From Oryzias latipes (taxonomy: Eukaryota; Chordata; Actinopteri; Beloniformes; Adrianichthyidae), in the NCBI RefSeq assembly GCF_002234675.1, contig NC_019867.2, positions 21,422,184-21,486,183 of the forward strand: a stretch of DNA of 64,000 nucleotides, in the 5' to 3' direction. Below, piece after piece: positions 1-14,100 of the stretch. The stretch's first letter is position 1, and each line of letters starts with the position of its first letter. The notes under the pieces are model-generated. The model saw nothing but the letters and a program-made list of their open reading frames with translations, did no database searches and was not told where the DNA came from. A program made the translations under genes and the position numbers.

Positions 1-2045
1 AAGTCATCAAGCTAGAGTTGTTCCTCTGAGATGTTGAGTGCTGCCCAATCGGCAGGTTGTGTTAAGTGTGTTTCCAGCTCAGACTGTGACAGGCAGCACA
101 CTCAGCCAACTGTTGCTTTGCTGGGATGTAGCTGGTTAAAAAGGATTACCCTGATTTCATAAACCCCTTTTGGAATTACCTTCAGCCTCTTCGCTGTTTC
201 TTTACCATGTTGTGCTTTTGTAAGACTTCCATCCAAACAACACATGGAAAGGATCAGTAATTTCTAGTGGCCTTATACAAGAGGAGGTTTTCACTGAGCT
301 CTTAAACTAATCGCCAGTGTTTCATATGGCATGAATTTTGTTTATCTTTGTAAAAACTTTGAACGCGAGAATATTTGTCCAACAAGATCCACTACACAAG
401 TTCCAGTTTTTGGTCACGACAAAAGAAAAATTACCTTCAATCATTTAATTTACTGATTATGCTTATATCTTATTTAGATATATATGTCTTATTTTTATTA
501 GATTTGATTTTGAAAGATTTCTAGTTGAAATGAATTCTTACAAACTTGTAAATTCTTTGTCGTCCAGTTATATAAAAATACTGGTAGGTCTGACTTTCAC
601 TGCTAAACTATTGCATCATCTCAATTCTGGTTCAACTAGATTCTAGAAGCTTTTCATTTTTTTGAATATACACCTCTAAAATGCATTTTTTTGGTTGTGA
701 AAAACTGTTTTCATGTAACTGTTGGTATACAAAGGTGAAATGCTAACTCATATTATTAAAGCTCGTATTAAAAACTAATGGAAAAGCCAATTTACTTGAT
801 AGAATAAATTGCTTCCAAAGAAATCAATGGTTTTGATACATTGACACAACATTTAGTGGAGATTGATTGCACTTTAAGCGAACATTTCTTTAAACTCATC
901 TTAAATTGGAATACTGTTATGGAAATGTGACCTTTTTGAATTCATCAGATTAAACTACATTCTAAAAGTCTTACAGAATTTAACTTTGATGTTCTTCGCG
1001 TTGAGTATAGTTAATGAACCGACACTTTATTAAGATATTTTGGGTTATATGGTTGGTTAAATTCAAATGATTGATGATGACTTTAGAAAAAGTGACCTAA
1101 AAATTCTAAAGATATGTGTGAACAACTAAACCCGGACCTATCCCTTCAAACTGACCTCGAAGAACTGGCCATCACTGCATCCAGCCGCCTCAATGAAAAC
1201 TGAAGGTCTGACAGTTTGCTGCTTAGAAGTTGTTTGTGTGTGATAACACAAGGACGCCATCAAAGGACAATAGTTGTTGCTGATATCCATCTCTCTTGCA
1301 GTGGTTGGAATATCATTTCCAAAAAGTTTGGAGCCTAATGTCTCTGTAGAGAAAAATAAAGACAAAGAAGACTCTTCCAAGAACAATGTCAAAACCTAGT
1401 GGTAGTCTTCAGAGTAGTTGCTTTTTTTTCATGATGGAGGACATATATAAGAAAAATTAAGATTAAAATTGCATTTCTGAGTATTTCTCTATTGAAATTG
1501 TTACGAATCAAGAGGAGGCTAAAAAATTGGAAAAAGCTTGTAACTTTGACGTAGAACCTACAATCGGCAGGCCACAAGCTCCCTGCTGCGCTCCATTCGG
1601 ATAGATCCACTTGTAGACGAGTAGATCCATTTATGTCTTTGTTTTCCTCGTCTGAGCTGGCTAAAAACTGTACGTTTGGATAGCTCCAATATTGCTTGCC
1701 ATATTGTTTCATCGTTTATGTTAGGTTGGGGTTGTAAGGGGATGTAAGCTAGTGGGAGAGCACGTAAACATGGATGACAGGATGACAGGATGTGGGGACG
1801 GGGTTACTCTGCTGCAACACTCCCACCCACAACTCAGAGGCAAATTTCTAATGAACTCCTGCCGCTCTGGAGAAACCATGTACAAGAAAACGACACAGGT
1901 TTTTAAAAGACCACTGCTGAGGCTTTTAATATAGATCTAAAGATAATCGGAGTCGGACTTTAAAAAAATAAATGTTGTTCAGCTCTCAGCATATTCTGGA
2001 GTAACAGCACTAGCCAGATATACTGGGAACTAAACTGTAAAGCAC

Positions 2046-2491
2046 GGCAGTGGAATTGTGGTGCCATGGGCTTATTTTGCCTCTGCAGGACTTTTGCAGT
2101 TGAGAAAAAAGCAGTACATTATAAGAGATACTTTATTAATCCTACAATGGGGAAATTCTTCTCCGCATTTGGCCCATCCCCTGGGGGGGTGGTGAGCTGC
2201 AGCCGAGCCGCGCTCGGGACGCAGCAGCGTTGAGGGTCTAGCCCAAGGGCCCCCACTGGGTGATGTGAATTGCTCGCCTTTGATATGGTAATTGCCCCCA
2301 TTACCATTGTTTATTCCCCTTCCAGAATAGAGCCCTGGATTCCTGCGTGACAGCCTTCTACCTTACCAACCGAGCTACCCAGCTGCCAAATAATTTAATA
2401 ATTTAATAATTTAAATAATTCACTGCTTTTACCTCAACTACAAAAGTCCTGCAGAGGCAAAATAAGCCAATGGCACCACAATTCCACTGCC
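2046..2491. repeat. Inverted-repeat element interrupted by a SINE
   Basis: Arms 2046-2114 and 2423-2491 are inverted copies of about 69 bp with few differences (shared core GCAGTGGAATTGTGGTGCCA). Similarity continues more weakly outward to a CTGGA(G/A)TAA motif. The loop holds the SINE below. This looks like a foldback or MITE-type transposon that received a SINE. Confidence 0.65.
2115..2400 (-). mobile_element. tRNA-derived SINE
   Basis: Reading the minus strand, the head TAGCTCGGTTGGTAAGG matches a pol III A box. The body is followed by a fish SINE tail (ATGGGCCAAATGCGGAGAAG then an ATTAATAAAGTATCT end). The B box is degenerate. The head is beside an AT-rich (AATAATTT)n patch near 2395-2418. 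Confidence 0.65.
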
Positions 2492-2658
2492 TTGTTTTAG
2501 CAGTAAATTATTTTATTCCAGAGTATGTGAAATCTAATCTGAGCCCCTCAGCCTACTAAAAAAAAACCACTTAAAGCAAAGTAGTACTGTGTAAATAGAC
2601 AATCGTTCCTTAAAATATCTGCAAATTATCAATAGAATGTCTGGAAAGCGGAGAATTG

Positions 2659-3608
2659 GGCTGCATTTACACTGTAGGTCTTGATACCCAAATCTGATTT
2701 TCTGACTATATCCGATTTTTTTGACGACCCGCTTACATCATCTTTTAAAAGTGACCCATATCCGATTTTTGCATTTACACCATACAATGTTGAAACTATC
2801 AAACGTAGACGTTCTGAGGACTACGTAGCAGTATTTCCGCCTTCCGCGGACCTGAGCACTAACTGCACGGATTAAAAAAATTAATCCGCAAGCCCTTAAT
2901 AATAATAATAAGAGTAATAAAAGCACATTTAGTAGATGCGTGTTGGTCCAAACGGCAAACGTTTAGCATGGTGAAATCTGCTAGAGCTGCTTGTTAGCAG
3001 CTTAGCTTCCCCCCCCTTTTTTTGTTGTGTTTCTTTTGTGTGACTGCGGTTGTCATGGAGGCAATGCAGCGACGGAAGGAGGCGTTCACTTGGGCGCTCC
3101 TGGAAGAGGCAGGCGCACGAAAGGGGATGCGCAGGAGAGGAAAAAGGAGGGCTGCTCTGCTGTATGTGGTCTCTCTGAGTTTTGATTGAGGAAGTGTTTG
3201 CAGACGTTGTGCTGTACTAACAGTTTGATCCAAGCGAAGAAATAAATGGCTTCTAGCCTGTTCCAGAGCAACGGTGTCCCACTTGAACAGCAAAATCAGC
3301 ACACAAAAGCACCTTAATAAGTCATGTGATCTCAGTTGGTGGTGTCCTGAGTTGACGTCACTGAGGTACGATTCGCATTTACTGGGGAATATCCGATTTG
3401 TCTGCTTACATGGCACACGCAAAGGCACGTATCCGATTCGTTTCCGATTTATTTCCACAAATGAATGAGGCGTCAATCCGATCTGAAAAAATCGGAATCC
3501 ATGCGCTTTTTTCCTGCTTTACACGTTCACCGGTCTTATCCGATCTGTGCCACATGAGAGTAAAAAATCGGAATTGGGTCACTTGAACCATGCAGTGTAA
3601 ATGGGGCC
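2659..3608. mobile_element. Non-autonomous DNA transposon (GCATTTACACTG ends)
   Basis: The left end (GCATTTACACTG at 2663) and right end (CAGTGTAAATGG near 3593) are inverted copies, with further matching to the AATCCGATTTTT type text just inside. There is no transposase. Part of its interior (2870-2970) recurs in inverted orientation at 50780-50915, so the family has other members here. Confidence 0.6.
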
Positions 3609-5576
3609 TTGGAGTGGTGCAGAGCTCAAAGTCCAGAGCTATATTGGACTCAGGAAATTAAGTAAAGAAAGAAAAACTTTTTCCACTACTTTTTCTACTA
3701 AAACTACTTCTTTTTTCTATTTGTTGTTTATCATTTTTTTTCTTTTGTATTTGCTTCCTTGAGGTATTTTGGTAGTGTATTGTCATGAGTGGTTCACCGG
3801 GGGGTATTTACCTTTTAGGATTTGGGGTCTGTACCATGAAGCTGGATTAGGGGCTTAGTGAGGTAAATTTAGGTTCAACTGTTCAAGTGTCACGGAGCTA
3901 GTTGGTTTATCACCATGGCAGCCCATGCTGGAAACATAAACTGATCCAGAGCAAGCTGGTTTTTAGATAAGAAATCAACATATGTAACAGGACTGCTTGT
4001 TGACCTACCTGGTAGTGAAATCATCAAAGCATAATGTGTGTGGATGCTAGAAGCGGATGACTCCTCTGTGTCATAAGGAAACCACTTTGTTTGTTTTTTT
4101 GTAGTCTCTTTTTTGTGTTATCATTTGTTTTTGGTTACCGGATAGCAACTTTACTTCTTAATTTGATGTTGCTTAATTAATGACCTGATACAAGCATTGT
4201 TGCACTACTTTATCCAATGTTGATTGTGAATGGTTACTCAGGGAGAGCACTTAATTCTTGGATGCATCAAACTAAAAGCAGGTTCCAATATTTCACCCCA
4301 TCTTGCTTCTACACCAAATGTTTGTTTGTAGATACACAATTTTAGGTACCGGTAAGTAAAACATGTAAGAAAGGGGAGGAGTTTTGAACTTAATCTCTTG
4401 CAGTCAACACTTGTTCGCAGGAATCAAATCCCCTTTTCATTCATGCGGCAACCTAATCTGTTTAATGTCCACACTTTACTCCACTCGGATGTGCTGTGGG
4501 CTGTCATGTGTTTGATTTATTTGTTTGTGTGTGTGTTTGTTTGTTTTTGAATGTGACAGGAGTGTTGGACATCGGGAGGGTTGGTGACCGGAGGTGACTA
4601 TCAGAGTAGTCTAGCCACCATAGAGACTAAACAGTAGACTCTGCATCTGATCCTCAAGTTTTTAGCATCTAGTTTTCTCACTCTGCTCTCTAGAACAGAA
4701 ATAATAAAAAAGAGAAGAACTTAAACTTGCGGTGATGTCAACATTGTTGCCATTATTCTGGTAAACACATGTGGTTTACCATAGAGGCTCTAGCTCTACT
4801 GTAGTTCAACTCTACCCTCTCATGGTTACAGACTAATCACAGCCCTGTACGGTCTCACTGTCTGTTAGTGTAACAGCAGTACAGTGTGGTGTAGTCTAGC
4901 TGTTCTCTAGCTCTATTAGACCAGTTTAGACTAATATAGAAGTCTTAAACTCCAATTTTACAGCCTGTTTGTGATTGCATCCTAAAGGCATGGCGTAGAT
5001 CTTAACCTTGGTGACAATCACTGGGCCAGTTTGCTGTTTTAGATTGTGTTGGTAGAGATTCAGAAGATTGAAGCTGGTAACAAAGGTGAAACTTCTTCTC
5101 TTTCCTGGGAACAAAAGCAAGCACAACGACAGGGCAGAGGACGATCCAGATCGCCTAAAGCAGGACAGAATCATATAGTCCTTTTTATCCTGTCTTTAAA
5201 AATAAATGAAGCAAGCGAACCCAAACAAAGTCGTGCTGCCATCAGTGAGCCATGATTGACGGCTTCTGTTTTCTCTGAAACCTAGTTTTTCTCTCACTCC
5301 CTCTCAGACACACTCTCAGTGCTCCTCACTGAGGACGTGAGGCGTGTATGTGATTGTGGTGCCTGTGTGAGATTCCAGGAGATCACATGTCACAGGATGG
5401 TGACAATAGAGGCTGGGGTTCACTGGACGTTCCCAGGGATCCAATCTTAATACTCACGTGCATAAACACGCACAAAGGTGTTTGTGTTTATTAGAAAATA
5501 CAATCACAAGCATAGTCACATTCAAGAATAGAATGAAGATGGTTAAAAAGACAAATTAAAGCCGCAAGTGGCGTTG

Positions 5577-6903
5577 TATGGCCCGCATACGCAACCCGCC
5601 TTCCACGCCCAACTCTACGCACCACCGCCGCCCTCTCCGCCCTCACCTTCAACAAATTAAAAGCTAGTCAAGGCTGGATTTTCTAATTATGCTAACTATG
5701 CTAATGTGGCTAAAAGTGCTAGCTTTGCAATCAGCATCATCAACTCTCTCAGAAAAACACATTGCTCAAAATGCTAATTATGCTAACTATGTTAGTTATG
5801 CTAATGTGGCTAAAACTGCTAGCATTGTGATCAGCATCATCAACTCTCTCAGAAAAACACATTACCTAAAATGCTATTTATGCTAACTATGCTAGCTATG
5901 CTAATGTGGATAAAAGTGTTAGCATTGAAGTCAAAGGTTGACGAAACTCCAGAGGTGATTGTAGACTTAGGCTAGGTACATGCAAGTCAAATTTCGTGAA
6001 AATCGCTCGAAAAAAAGTTCCTTTTTCCATATCGTGTAAAAACGCGAAAATCTCAAAATGGCAGATTTTGGCACAAAATGGCCGCCAAACCATAGGTCGT
6101 GTCGCCATCACGCAATGATTTCAAAACTTTGTTTGGATATACCCGACAAACTTATCTGGGTTTCGTTAACCGATTCCTAAAAAAAAAATCCAGATTTTTT
6201 TTTTTTTTGCCGAGTCGGCACATTTTTTTGCGACATTTTTTTGCTTACCACGCCCTCATTCCTTCATCGATCTTGTCGTGCATGACTTCGTTTTGTTCAG
6301 CGTGGGCCAGGGAATCGCATATTTCCTCTTCACGACATTCCGATAAAAGATGTGCGAGCTAGCTAAGAACGCAACGGTTGAGTATCCGCCACGCGCACGC
6401 CGTTCAAAATTTACAACTTCTAATTCCAACATTTTGTCCGCATCACCTTGCTATGGATGCCTAAGAAATTACGAGACAATGGCGAAAAATCCCTAAGACG
6501 AAGACAAAAATCGCCAATTCTCAGAGTTCGCCACAAAATGGCCGCCAGGCCGTAGGTCGTGTGGCCGTCCCGTAATGATTTCAAAACTTCTTTAGGATAT
6601 CCCCAAAACGTGTGTTTGGGTTTCGCAACTGTATTCTGAAGTACATTTTGTTCGGCCCCATACGCGATTTTCGGCCCATTCATTTTTTTGACGGGATCGC
6701 TGGCCGTGATGTCATCGTCTTCGGGGGGGTGACGTTGACTTTGTGGAAAATTCATTCGCAATTTATCCCAGGTGTGTGCACATTTTGGTGACTTTTCGAG
6801 CATGCGGCGGGGGTCACATTCTCGCTGAAAGGCGGCAAAGTCGTCGTTTCAACTGCGAAAACAATATGGTCCTTGCAGTCAGTGACTGCTGCTGCGGGCC
6901 ATA
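5577..6903. repeat. Composite repeat with 11-bp inverted ends
   Basis: TATGGCCCGCA at 5577-5587 is exactly inverted at 6893-6903. A short palindrome (GCAGTCAGTGACTGC, 6875-6889) lies just inside the right end. Inside are a tandem array (5686-5935) and two diverged direct copies of about 150 bp (6040-6190 and 6505-6655, both containing CACAAAATGGCCGCCA). No coding capacity was recognised. A Helitron-like or other non-autonomous element is possible, but the class is unknown. Confidence 0.45.
5686..5935 (+). repeat. Tandem repeat, unit about 100 bp, 2.5 copies
   Basis: Each copy contains GCTAATGTGGCTAAAA, then GCTAGC, then ATCAGCATCATCAACTCTCT. The third copy is partial. The unit itself is rich in a shorter GCTAACTAT motif. 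Confidence 0.7.
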
Positions 6904-7335
6904 ATAATAGGTTTTTAAGCTCTTTCTATCCAAATTGACATGAGGAGTTACATTAGATATTTTAAAGTCTGTAAAAGGGATTATTGGTTTCAAATATTAA
7001 GTGATCAACAGAGCTTTTTTAAATGTGCTCTTTTACATGGGGAAAATAATTTGGTTATTTGAAAAAATAAAAGTGTTCTTATATGCATAAATCACTGCTC
7101 AGTGGTGATTGTGAAAATGTTTGGATGTTCTAAGCTGTTGAAACGTTGTAGCAAAAACACTTTTTAATGAAGCAGATGTCATTTTATTTTCTGAGAAAAA
7201 CATCTTATTTTTACATTTATCCACAATATGTCAATCCTTTAATTTTTCTGCTTATAAACTGATTTTTAAAATTTTCGAGACTATTTTTTGCAACAACAAA
7301 AATGTTTCCATCACTTCTTCTCTGTAATGTTATTA

Positions 7336-7493
<158 letters not shown>

Positions 7494-7717
7494 GATTGTG
7501 CATGCATATGAGATTTGAACAAAAGACAAAATTGCACTTTTTATTTGGGAAAGACAATGTCAAAACCTGAGTGAGAAATATGTGAAGCCTACAACCGTAT
7601 GGCTTTCGTTGGACGCTCGCAGCTACAATCATTTTTGTCTTTGACAGAGGTGAAGTAGTGTTTGTGCTGATTTGGAGTGTGTGCGTTTGTCCCATCTCTT
7701 ATCTACAAGCTAATCAG

Positions 7718-7855
<138 letters not shown>

Positions 7856-8137
7856 TTTTTCTTGCATTTTTATAAAGAGAAAAAGAATTCTGGCTTTAAC
7901 ATATAACATCAAATTTCACAAAATAATTATTTTATATTTATAAGCTAGATTGAAGCTTGTGTGTGAATGTTTGTCCATCTAAAATGTTCTGAATACACCT
8001 GTAGAAATGCTCCTTGTTTATAAGCATGACATTGAGGTTAAATGTTAGACATTACAGCATAAAGAAGGAGAGCAACAGGTCTTCTATTCTGTACATACAT
8101 TTCACTAACCAGTTCTCTCTATTTCTGTATCCTCTAG

Positions 8138-11100
8138 ATTGATCCAAAAGTGGCCTTCCCTCGAAGAGCTCAACCCAAGGTGAGCTAAATTGTCTTCTGT
8201 TGTGTATTGTTTGCAGCAGGTTCGTGCATGTGGAGCATTTCAATCTCTTATCTAGGCTAATGCTATGTAATCTGATGAACACGAGCGTGGTTGACTACTC
8301 TGAAGATTTATGTGAGACCATGTTAACAAAAATCTTTACAATTTTAACTTTTATCCCTTCTTTTAGGGTGTTTGGAATTTGCTGTCTCTTTCTGTGTCAT
8401 TTTCTCTTTTTTTTACTTGTAGACATACATTTAGGTAGAAAGCAAGGTAGAAAACAAGAAATTAACCTGCCATAAAATTCGAAGTGGTCGTTTTTTACTT
8501 AACGGTAGCTGGAAGTTAAAGCTGCTTTGAAACATTGTGGTCAGCTCTGCAAACTGTTACACTTTACTCCATACTGGTTAAAACTATTTGTTTTTTTTTA
8601 AATAATAAACTTCTGGATTTTTAACTTTACACATCTTTGAGTTTTCATGGTGATAAACATTGTTTAAAAAAAATATGTGTTGGCTCTGATAGAATATGAA
8701 AAAAATAATCAAAGCTGTGCATTTTTGTGTCATTTAATATCATAACTTTGGTGGTTGCGTTACTTTGTTGCTGCATGCATTACATAGAGCTGTTTGAAAG
8801 CAACCAAAGCAGACTGAGGTCTAAATTCAGATCTTTCTAATTAGCCAAGTTGGTGAGTACATCCTCGTCTGCTTTCAGCTGGTGACTCGAACTAAGAAGA
8901 TCTTTGTGGGCGGCCTGTCAGTGAACACAACCATCGAGGACGTCAAACAATACTTTGACCAGTTTGGAAAGGTGAGTGATGTTTTGAAAAGTTTGTCAAA
9001 GCGGTCATGAAGATACCAATAAGAAAATCTCAAGTAGATTTATATTTAAAAGATGAGTCGTAGTGGGACTTCCTTTTTTAGTGGCATTAGTGCTGATAAA
9101 AGCAAACTAACAGCTCAGAAACACATATTTCCACATCCCACCATCTCGGCTAACTCTATTCACCACAAATTCTGAGAAAATTTTCACTTTGAGTATATCA
9201 GCTGCTTGGAGATTAAGGAGTTACTGCAAGTAAGATGAGGAAGGCAAGAATGGAGGGAGAAAAAGAACTGTAAAGGCCCGTACACACCGGGACGAATATT
9301 CGGCAGGCGTTATTCGCCAGCGTTTTTCGCCACATTTTTTGTGTTCACACCCAGGCGATTTTCACTGACGATGAGCCGAGCGAACATGCAATTTCATTCC
9401 CTGACATTAGATGGCGCTTAATGTAAACAGAAATACTCCTGTACACAAGGTGGCGCTGCCCAACTTTACGCTTCTTAAAGTCGCTTTTGACTCAGAAGAA
9501 GAGAGCAAGCATTTACACGCTTGTCAGAATAATACAAAGAAAACATGAATATTTCAAGCACCAGTAGCTCCAACTGATGCTTGGTTCGGGGATATTTTAG
9601 AATGTCCATCATTATTTCTTCGCGGCAGTGTAGACGCTACTTGGCGTCTATCTTCTTCGCTGGTATGTGTGCTCAGCAAGGCAGTTTTGTGTTTGAGCGC
9701 CCCCAAGTTATGTTTTACTGTAACCTCAGAAGCTCCAGACACGTGTGCAAAAGCGCCATTCTCATTGGTCGAATAGATTTCGACGCGAGGCGTCAAAAAA
9801 AAAAAACGAACCCGAGGCGTTTGTTTTTTTTTTGACGCTTTGACGCGTGGCGTTTTTTCGCGTCGGTGTGCACACTCACATTGGTGCCCTTTGTTTAGTC
9901 ACGAGGCGTTAAACGTCGGCGAAAATCGCCGGCGAAATCGGGCCTTAAGAAAGTAGGAAAAAGAATGAGGCTGTGAGGCTCCCCGAGCAGCAGGCAAACT
10001 TAGGAGAACTGGTAGAGGGTGCTGAGAAAGAAAGGGAATGGTGGGAGGTGAAGGCGGTAGGAGGGAGATTTGGAGATGGAGTGGGGGGTCACAAAAGTTT
10101 TCTACTGAGTGTGTGGTGATGGTGAGGAAAGAGGAGGGATTATCAGAATCTAAATTAATCTGATGTAACAGCTGCTATTACCCACAACCCCCTCCTAGCC
10201 CGTTACCGTGGTGACCGGGTTTGCCCATTGTCCCTGAGTAACTCTGTGGGTAAGGGGTTTTTGTTCTGAAGGAGAAGAGATGAGGTGGTGTTTGGGGGAG
10301 TTTGAATGAGGTGGGAGTGTGTGTGTATGTGTGTGTGTGTGGGGGGGGGGTAAATTTAGATTTGAAAACCAAAGAAATATGCAAGTTAAGAGCTTCTTGA
10401 ATTGTTTCTAGCAAATGTGTCCCACTGTTGCCATATTTGTTTCTAAAATCATTTTCGTTCTAGAAGTTTTTATAAGTTTCTTATTCGTAATTTAGAAGAC
10501 TGAAAGCTTTGAGTCAGAGAAAAGATGATGGGCTGACAAAGGGCCTAGCTGGTGAGGGAGGGTCCGGTGGAGGCATAGGAGAGGGAACTGGGGCAAAGAT
10601 GGAGCATTTGTGTGCTGGGGGGTGGAAACAAGTGCATTTCGTCGCTACACAAAGCTAGGCAAATATTTTGTTAGTTTGTTTAGAACCTATCAGCATACTG
10701 AACTTTCTTCGGCCAAACTTGCTTTTTAATTGACAAACGAGCACAGATTTTATTGTTTGGTAAATCTTTTAATGGAAACAGCAGAAAGAAAGTTGAAAAA
10801 AAACTTTTTTTAAGTCACTTCACCGTTACTCTGAAAACATTCACAGGTTGGAGAAGCCAATGCCGGTGTTTTGCATTCAGTGTCCGACGATGCTGTACTT
10901 TATCTTTAGTGCCGAAGCTTTAGCCTCGAGTTTCTCTGTGCTCCCTCTTCAATCATAATGTCTAGATGAATTTTTGTGAAGAGAGATATCGAGGGATGGA
11001 TGGTGAAATGTAAGCTGCAGCCATCCATGGAAGTTCCTGATTAGACTGCCTCAGTGGATCTTTTGTGTCCCGTCCTGGTGTGCACAAAGAAGTGTGGAGA

Positions 11101-14100
11101 GGGATGGGCAGCGGAAAACCAGGAAGATGAGAGTTACGATGAAAAAAAAGAATGAGGGGGAATATTGTTTGGCACAAAGTCATTAAAAATGTCCAGTGTT
11201 TGAAATGCTGACCAGCAGTTTTGTTTGTGGAGTTGAATGTAGTTATTTCACTGAAGTCTTATTGTATGATTTGAAACAGAATAAAGTCATAATTATGGTG
11301 TGTACTCTGTGCAAGCTCTATTCCCTTCTTCTTCTGGTCAGACTGTGTTTTGTGGTTTTGATTGTTCTGAGTTGAAATGATCTGTTTTGTGTGAAAGTTT
11401 GTCGTTAAAGGTAACATCTAACGTTGAATAAAAATGAACCAATGTCAAATTGAAAAGATGGAGTGGCTTGAGAGGTGGACTAAAAGGTCCTCTTTCCCGC
11501 TGACAGTCTTCCTTCACCTTTGACCTTTGAGTGGGCAAAGTGCCCCCAGGGTTCTCACACACACTTACACACTCCTGCTGTCCTATCACTGACACTCCTC
11601 TGCCTACTGTGACAGATCATTCTGTGGAGCACATCCAGTGCACTTATTATAGACTGAGAGCTCAGATTGATTTGCCAAATGTTGACGCGTTTAGACGCAA
11701 TCATGTATGCTTGTAATTTGAGAAAAGTGCAAGCAAAATAAAAGAATAAACTTTTACACAAGAAGTGAGATTGTGCATTGAATAGACACCGGTGTCCTAG
11801 CTCCATAAGGGAGGCTGGGCCAGAGTAAGAGGTCAAAGCGGGAAGAGGAGGAGGAATTATGGCTGACTGTGCCAACAAACAAAGCCTCCAGGGCTCTTTG
11901 TTCTCCCTCTCCCTTTGTTTCTTCCTTTTCTTCCCTTTCCACTTTGACCCAATCTTTCTCTCATACAGGACTCTCTGTACTCTTTCACCATATCTCCACC
12001 TGCCTCTACTCCGCAAACTATCAGCTCTCCTCTATCATCAGGTCTCCACCTGCTTGCCAGATTTACCTTTCTGCTTGTGACTACTTGTGTGTAAAAGTTT
12101 CTCTCTTTGCAGTCCTCTGTCTCCCACCATTCATAAAAACACATTTGATGTTGGAGTGAGTTTTTAAGCAGTTGCCATGGAAATACCAAACTTGAGAGAG
12201 GGTGTTTAAATTTTATGAACATTGAGAGTTTATCAACACGACTTCCAGCTTTCTCTTTCTCTGGTACATCTGTTGGTGGCACACAGTACTGGGGCTTGTC
12301 GTATGATTTTCAGCATATTTTCCCATCTTTTGCCCCCTGGGCTTCCCTTTGTAACCTGTCGCTCCTCTCCAGTCCCCTCATCCCCCCTCTCTTCCGCCTT
12401 TCTGTCCATCTGTTGCTGAGCCTCCCTGCAGAACTTGAGAAGGGCTGAGGTCAGGCAATATGCATGTGGCAGGCAAGCGTTGTGTAAAATAAAGTGTTGT
12501 TTTTTTTTCTCCTAAGGTCGACGATGCTATGCTCATGTTTGACAAGACCACAAACAGACATAGAGGTGAGATGAACCGACCCTTCTCTCCAGCCATCTTT
12601 TCCCCACCTCCCTTATTTTCTGTTCCTATGTTTTTCTTCAATCTGCAACCCTTCCTCCAGTACTTCTTGGGTGTCTATTGATCCTCCTTTACCCCCCGCA
12701 GGAGTCTCCTTCCTGTGGGTTGAGCTGGAGGAGGCAAACGAGGCTAGTCTAATTAGCCAGTCCGTTAATCAGGATCAGGATAAAGCCTCTTTAAGCACCT
12801 CCTCTTCATCCTTGGTTTGATCGATTATGACAGGCTACCAGCTTTTCCTGGTCCTGGCCAGGAAGGGAGGGTAGAAAAGATGAGTGCAGAAAAGCAGTAC
12901 TGAATAAAAGGGGGAGGGGAAAAACATGTTAAGAGGCTATTGCAACACTAATTACTGCAAACTCCTTAGCTCTATTACTGTACAGATGGGCCTACCGTCT
13001 AAGTCAAGGATGCCCACACTTTTTTGGCATGCAAGCTACTTTTGAGACAACTAGCTCCAGTGCAGGACATGTAGAACAATACTACTCATGGTCTGGAGTT
13101 ATGCGCCAAAGTCACTTTATTCCACTTCAAAATTGACAACTTCTAATACATTTTCTGTCTAAAATATTATTTTTATGTACCAATAACAAAAACTACACAG
13201 TAAGAGTACACAAATCTTTGTGAAGAAAAAGCTTTGTCGTGTGTATTCATATTATTTTGTAGTAATACCTAATTAGAACAGAAAAGGTGTTTCATTATGA
13301 AGACAGAAAGCAGTGATGATCTTGTCTTATGATTTGCTGTAAACATAATGAGGGGAGCATTACATTTCTAAAGTGCGGCTGGTTTAACCACGGCTGATCA
13401 AACAGCGGAGGGCTTGAGAACCACGTGCTTGTGGACAGTACTGCTTGAGTGGGCTCGGATCCCTCTGCCAGGAACCGTGGAACCGGCAGCAGGCCCCGTG
13501 GTAGGATGGCGGGGTCAGACGGGGCGTCTCAGACTTCCGATCGAGGATGCGGGCCGGCTCGCAGGCCTCAATAAACTGTGGGCTGGAGTGGTCTTTCGCC
13601 GGGGACCTGGCTCGCAGCGGGCCAACATAAGCGCCAATGCGTGCCGGGAGAAGAAAGAAAGGAAGAAAAAGAAAGTGCACTCAGTGTAGTTAAACACAGT
13701 GACGTATGTTTCAGATTGGCCATTCTGTATGTCACTTGGTGTCAATCAAGTGGCATATTACATGGTGACAGTGATGATTTGTCGATGGATTTAAAAAAAA
13801 AACACATTTTTTTTGTTTATTTAATCTTGGATGGCCCACGATTCACCGTCATGTCTTTCGACGTAATGAGCACCCCCGGTCTTATTCCACCATACTGTGT
13901 CAATTATTCTGAACTTTCTTTTTGCTCTTTAGGATTTGGGTTTGTGACGTTTGAGAATGAAGATGTGGTTGAAAAAGTCTGCGAAATTCACTTCCACGAG
14001 ATCAACAACAAAATGGTGAGCAGCTCAGATTAATTTCCACCAACGCTTTCCAAATGCACGGTCTGATTTTTCCCAACTCTGGAAACAGGTGGAGTGTAAA

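Noticed and set aside
2115-2400. tRNA gene from the A-box-like sequence
   Set aside because: The B box is degenerate and the downstream body and tail are SINE-like; no cloverleaf can be drawn.
13000-13100. hAT-like end (GGATGCCCACACTTTTTTGG)
   Set aside because: Only one loose end was seen with no inverted partner or duplication, so it was not listed as an element.
13414-14033. Open frames in the GC-rich part of an msi1 intron, one running into the exon at 13933
   Set aside because: The part before 13933 has no resemblance to Musashi, and a proper acceptor precedes 13933.
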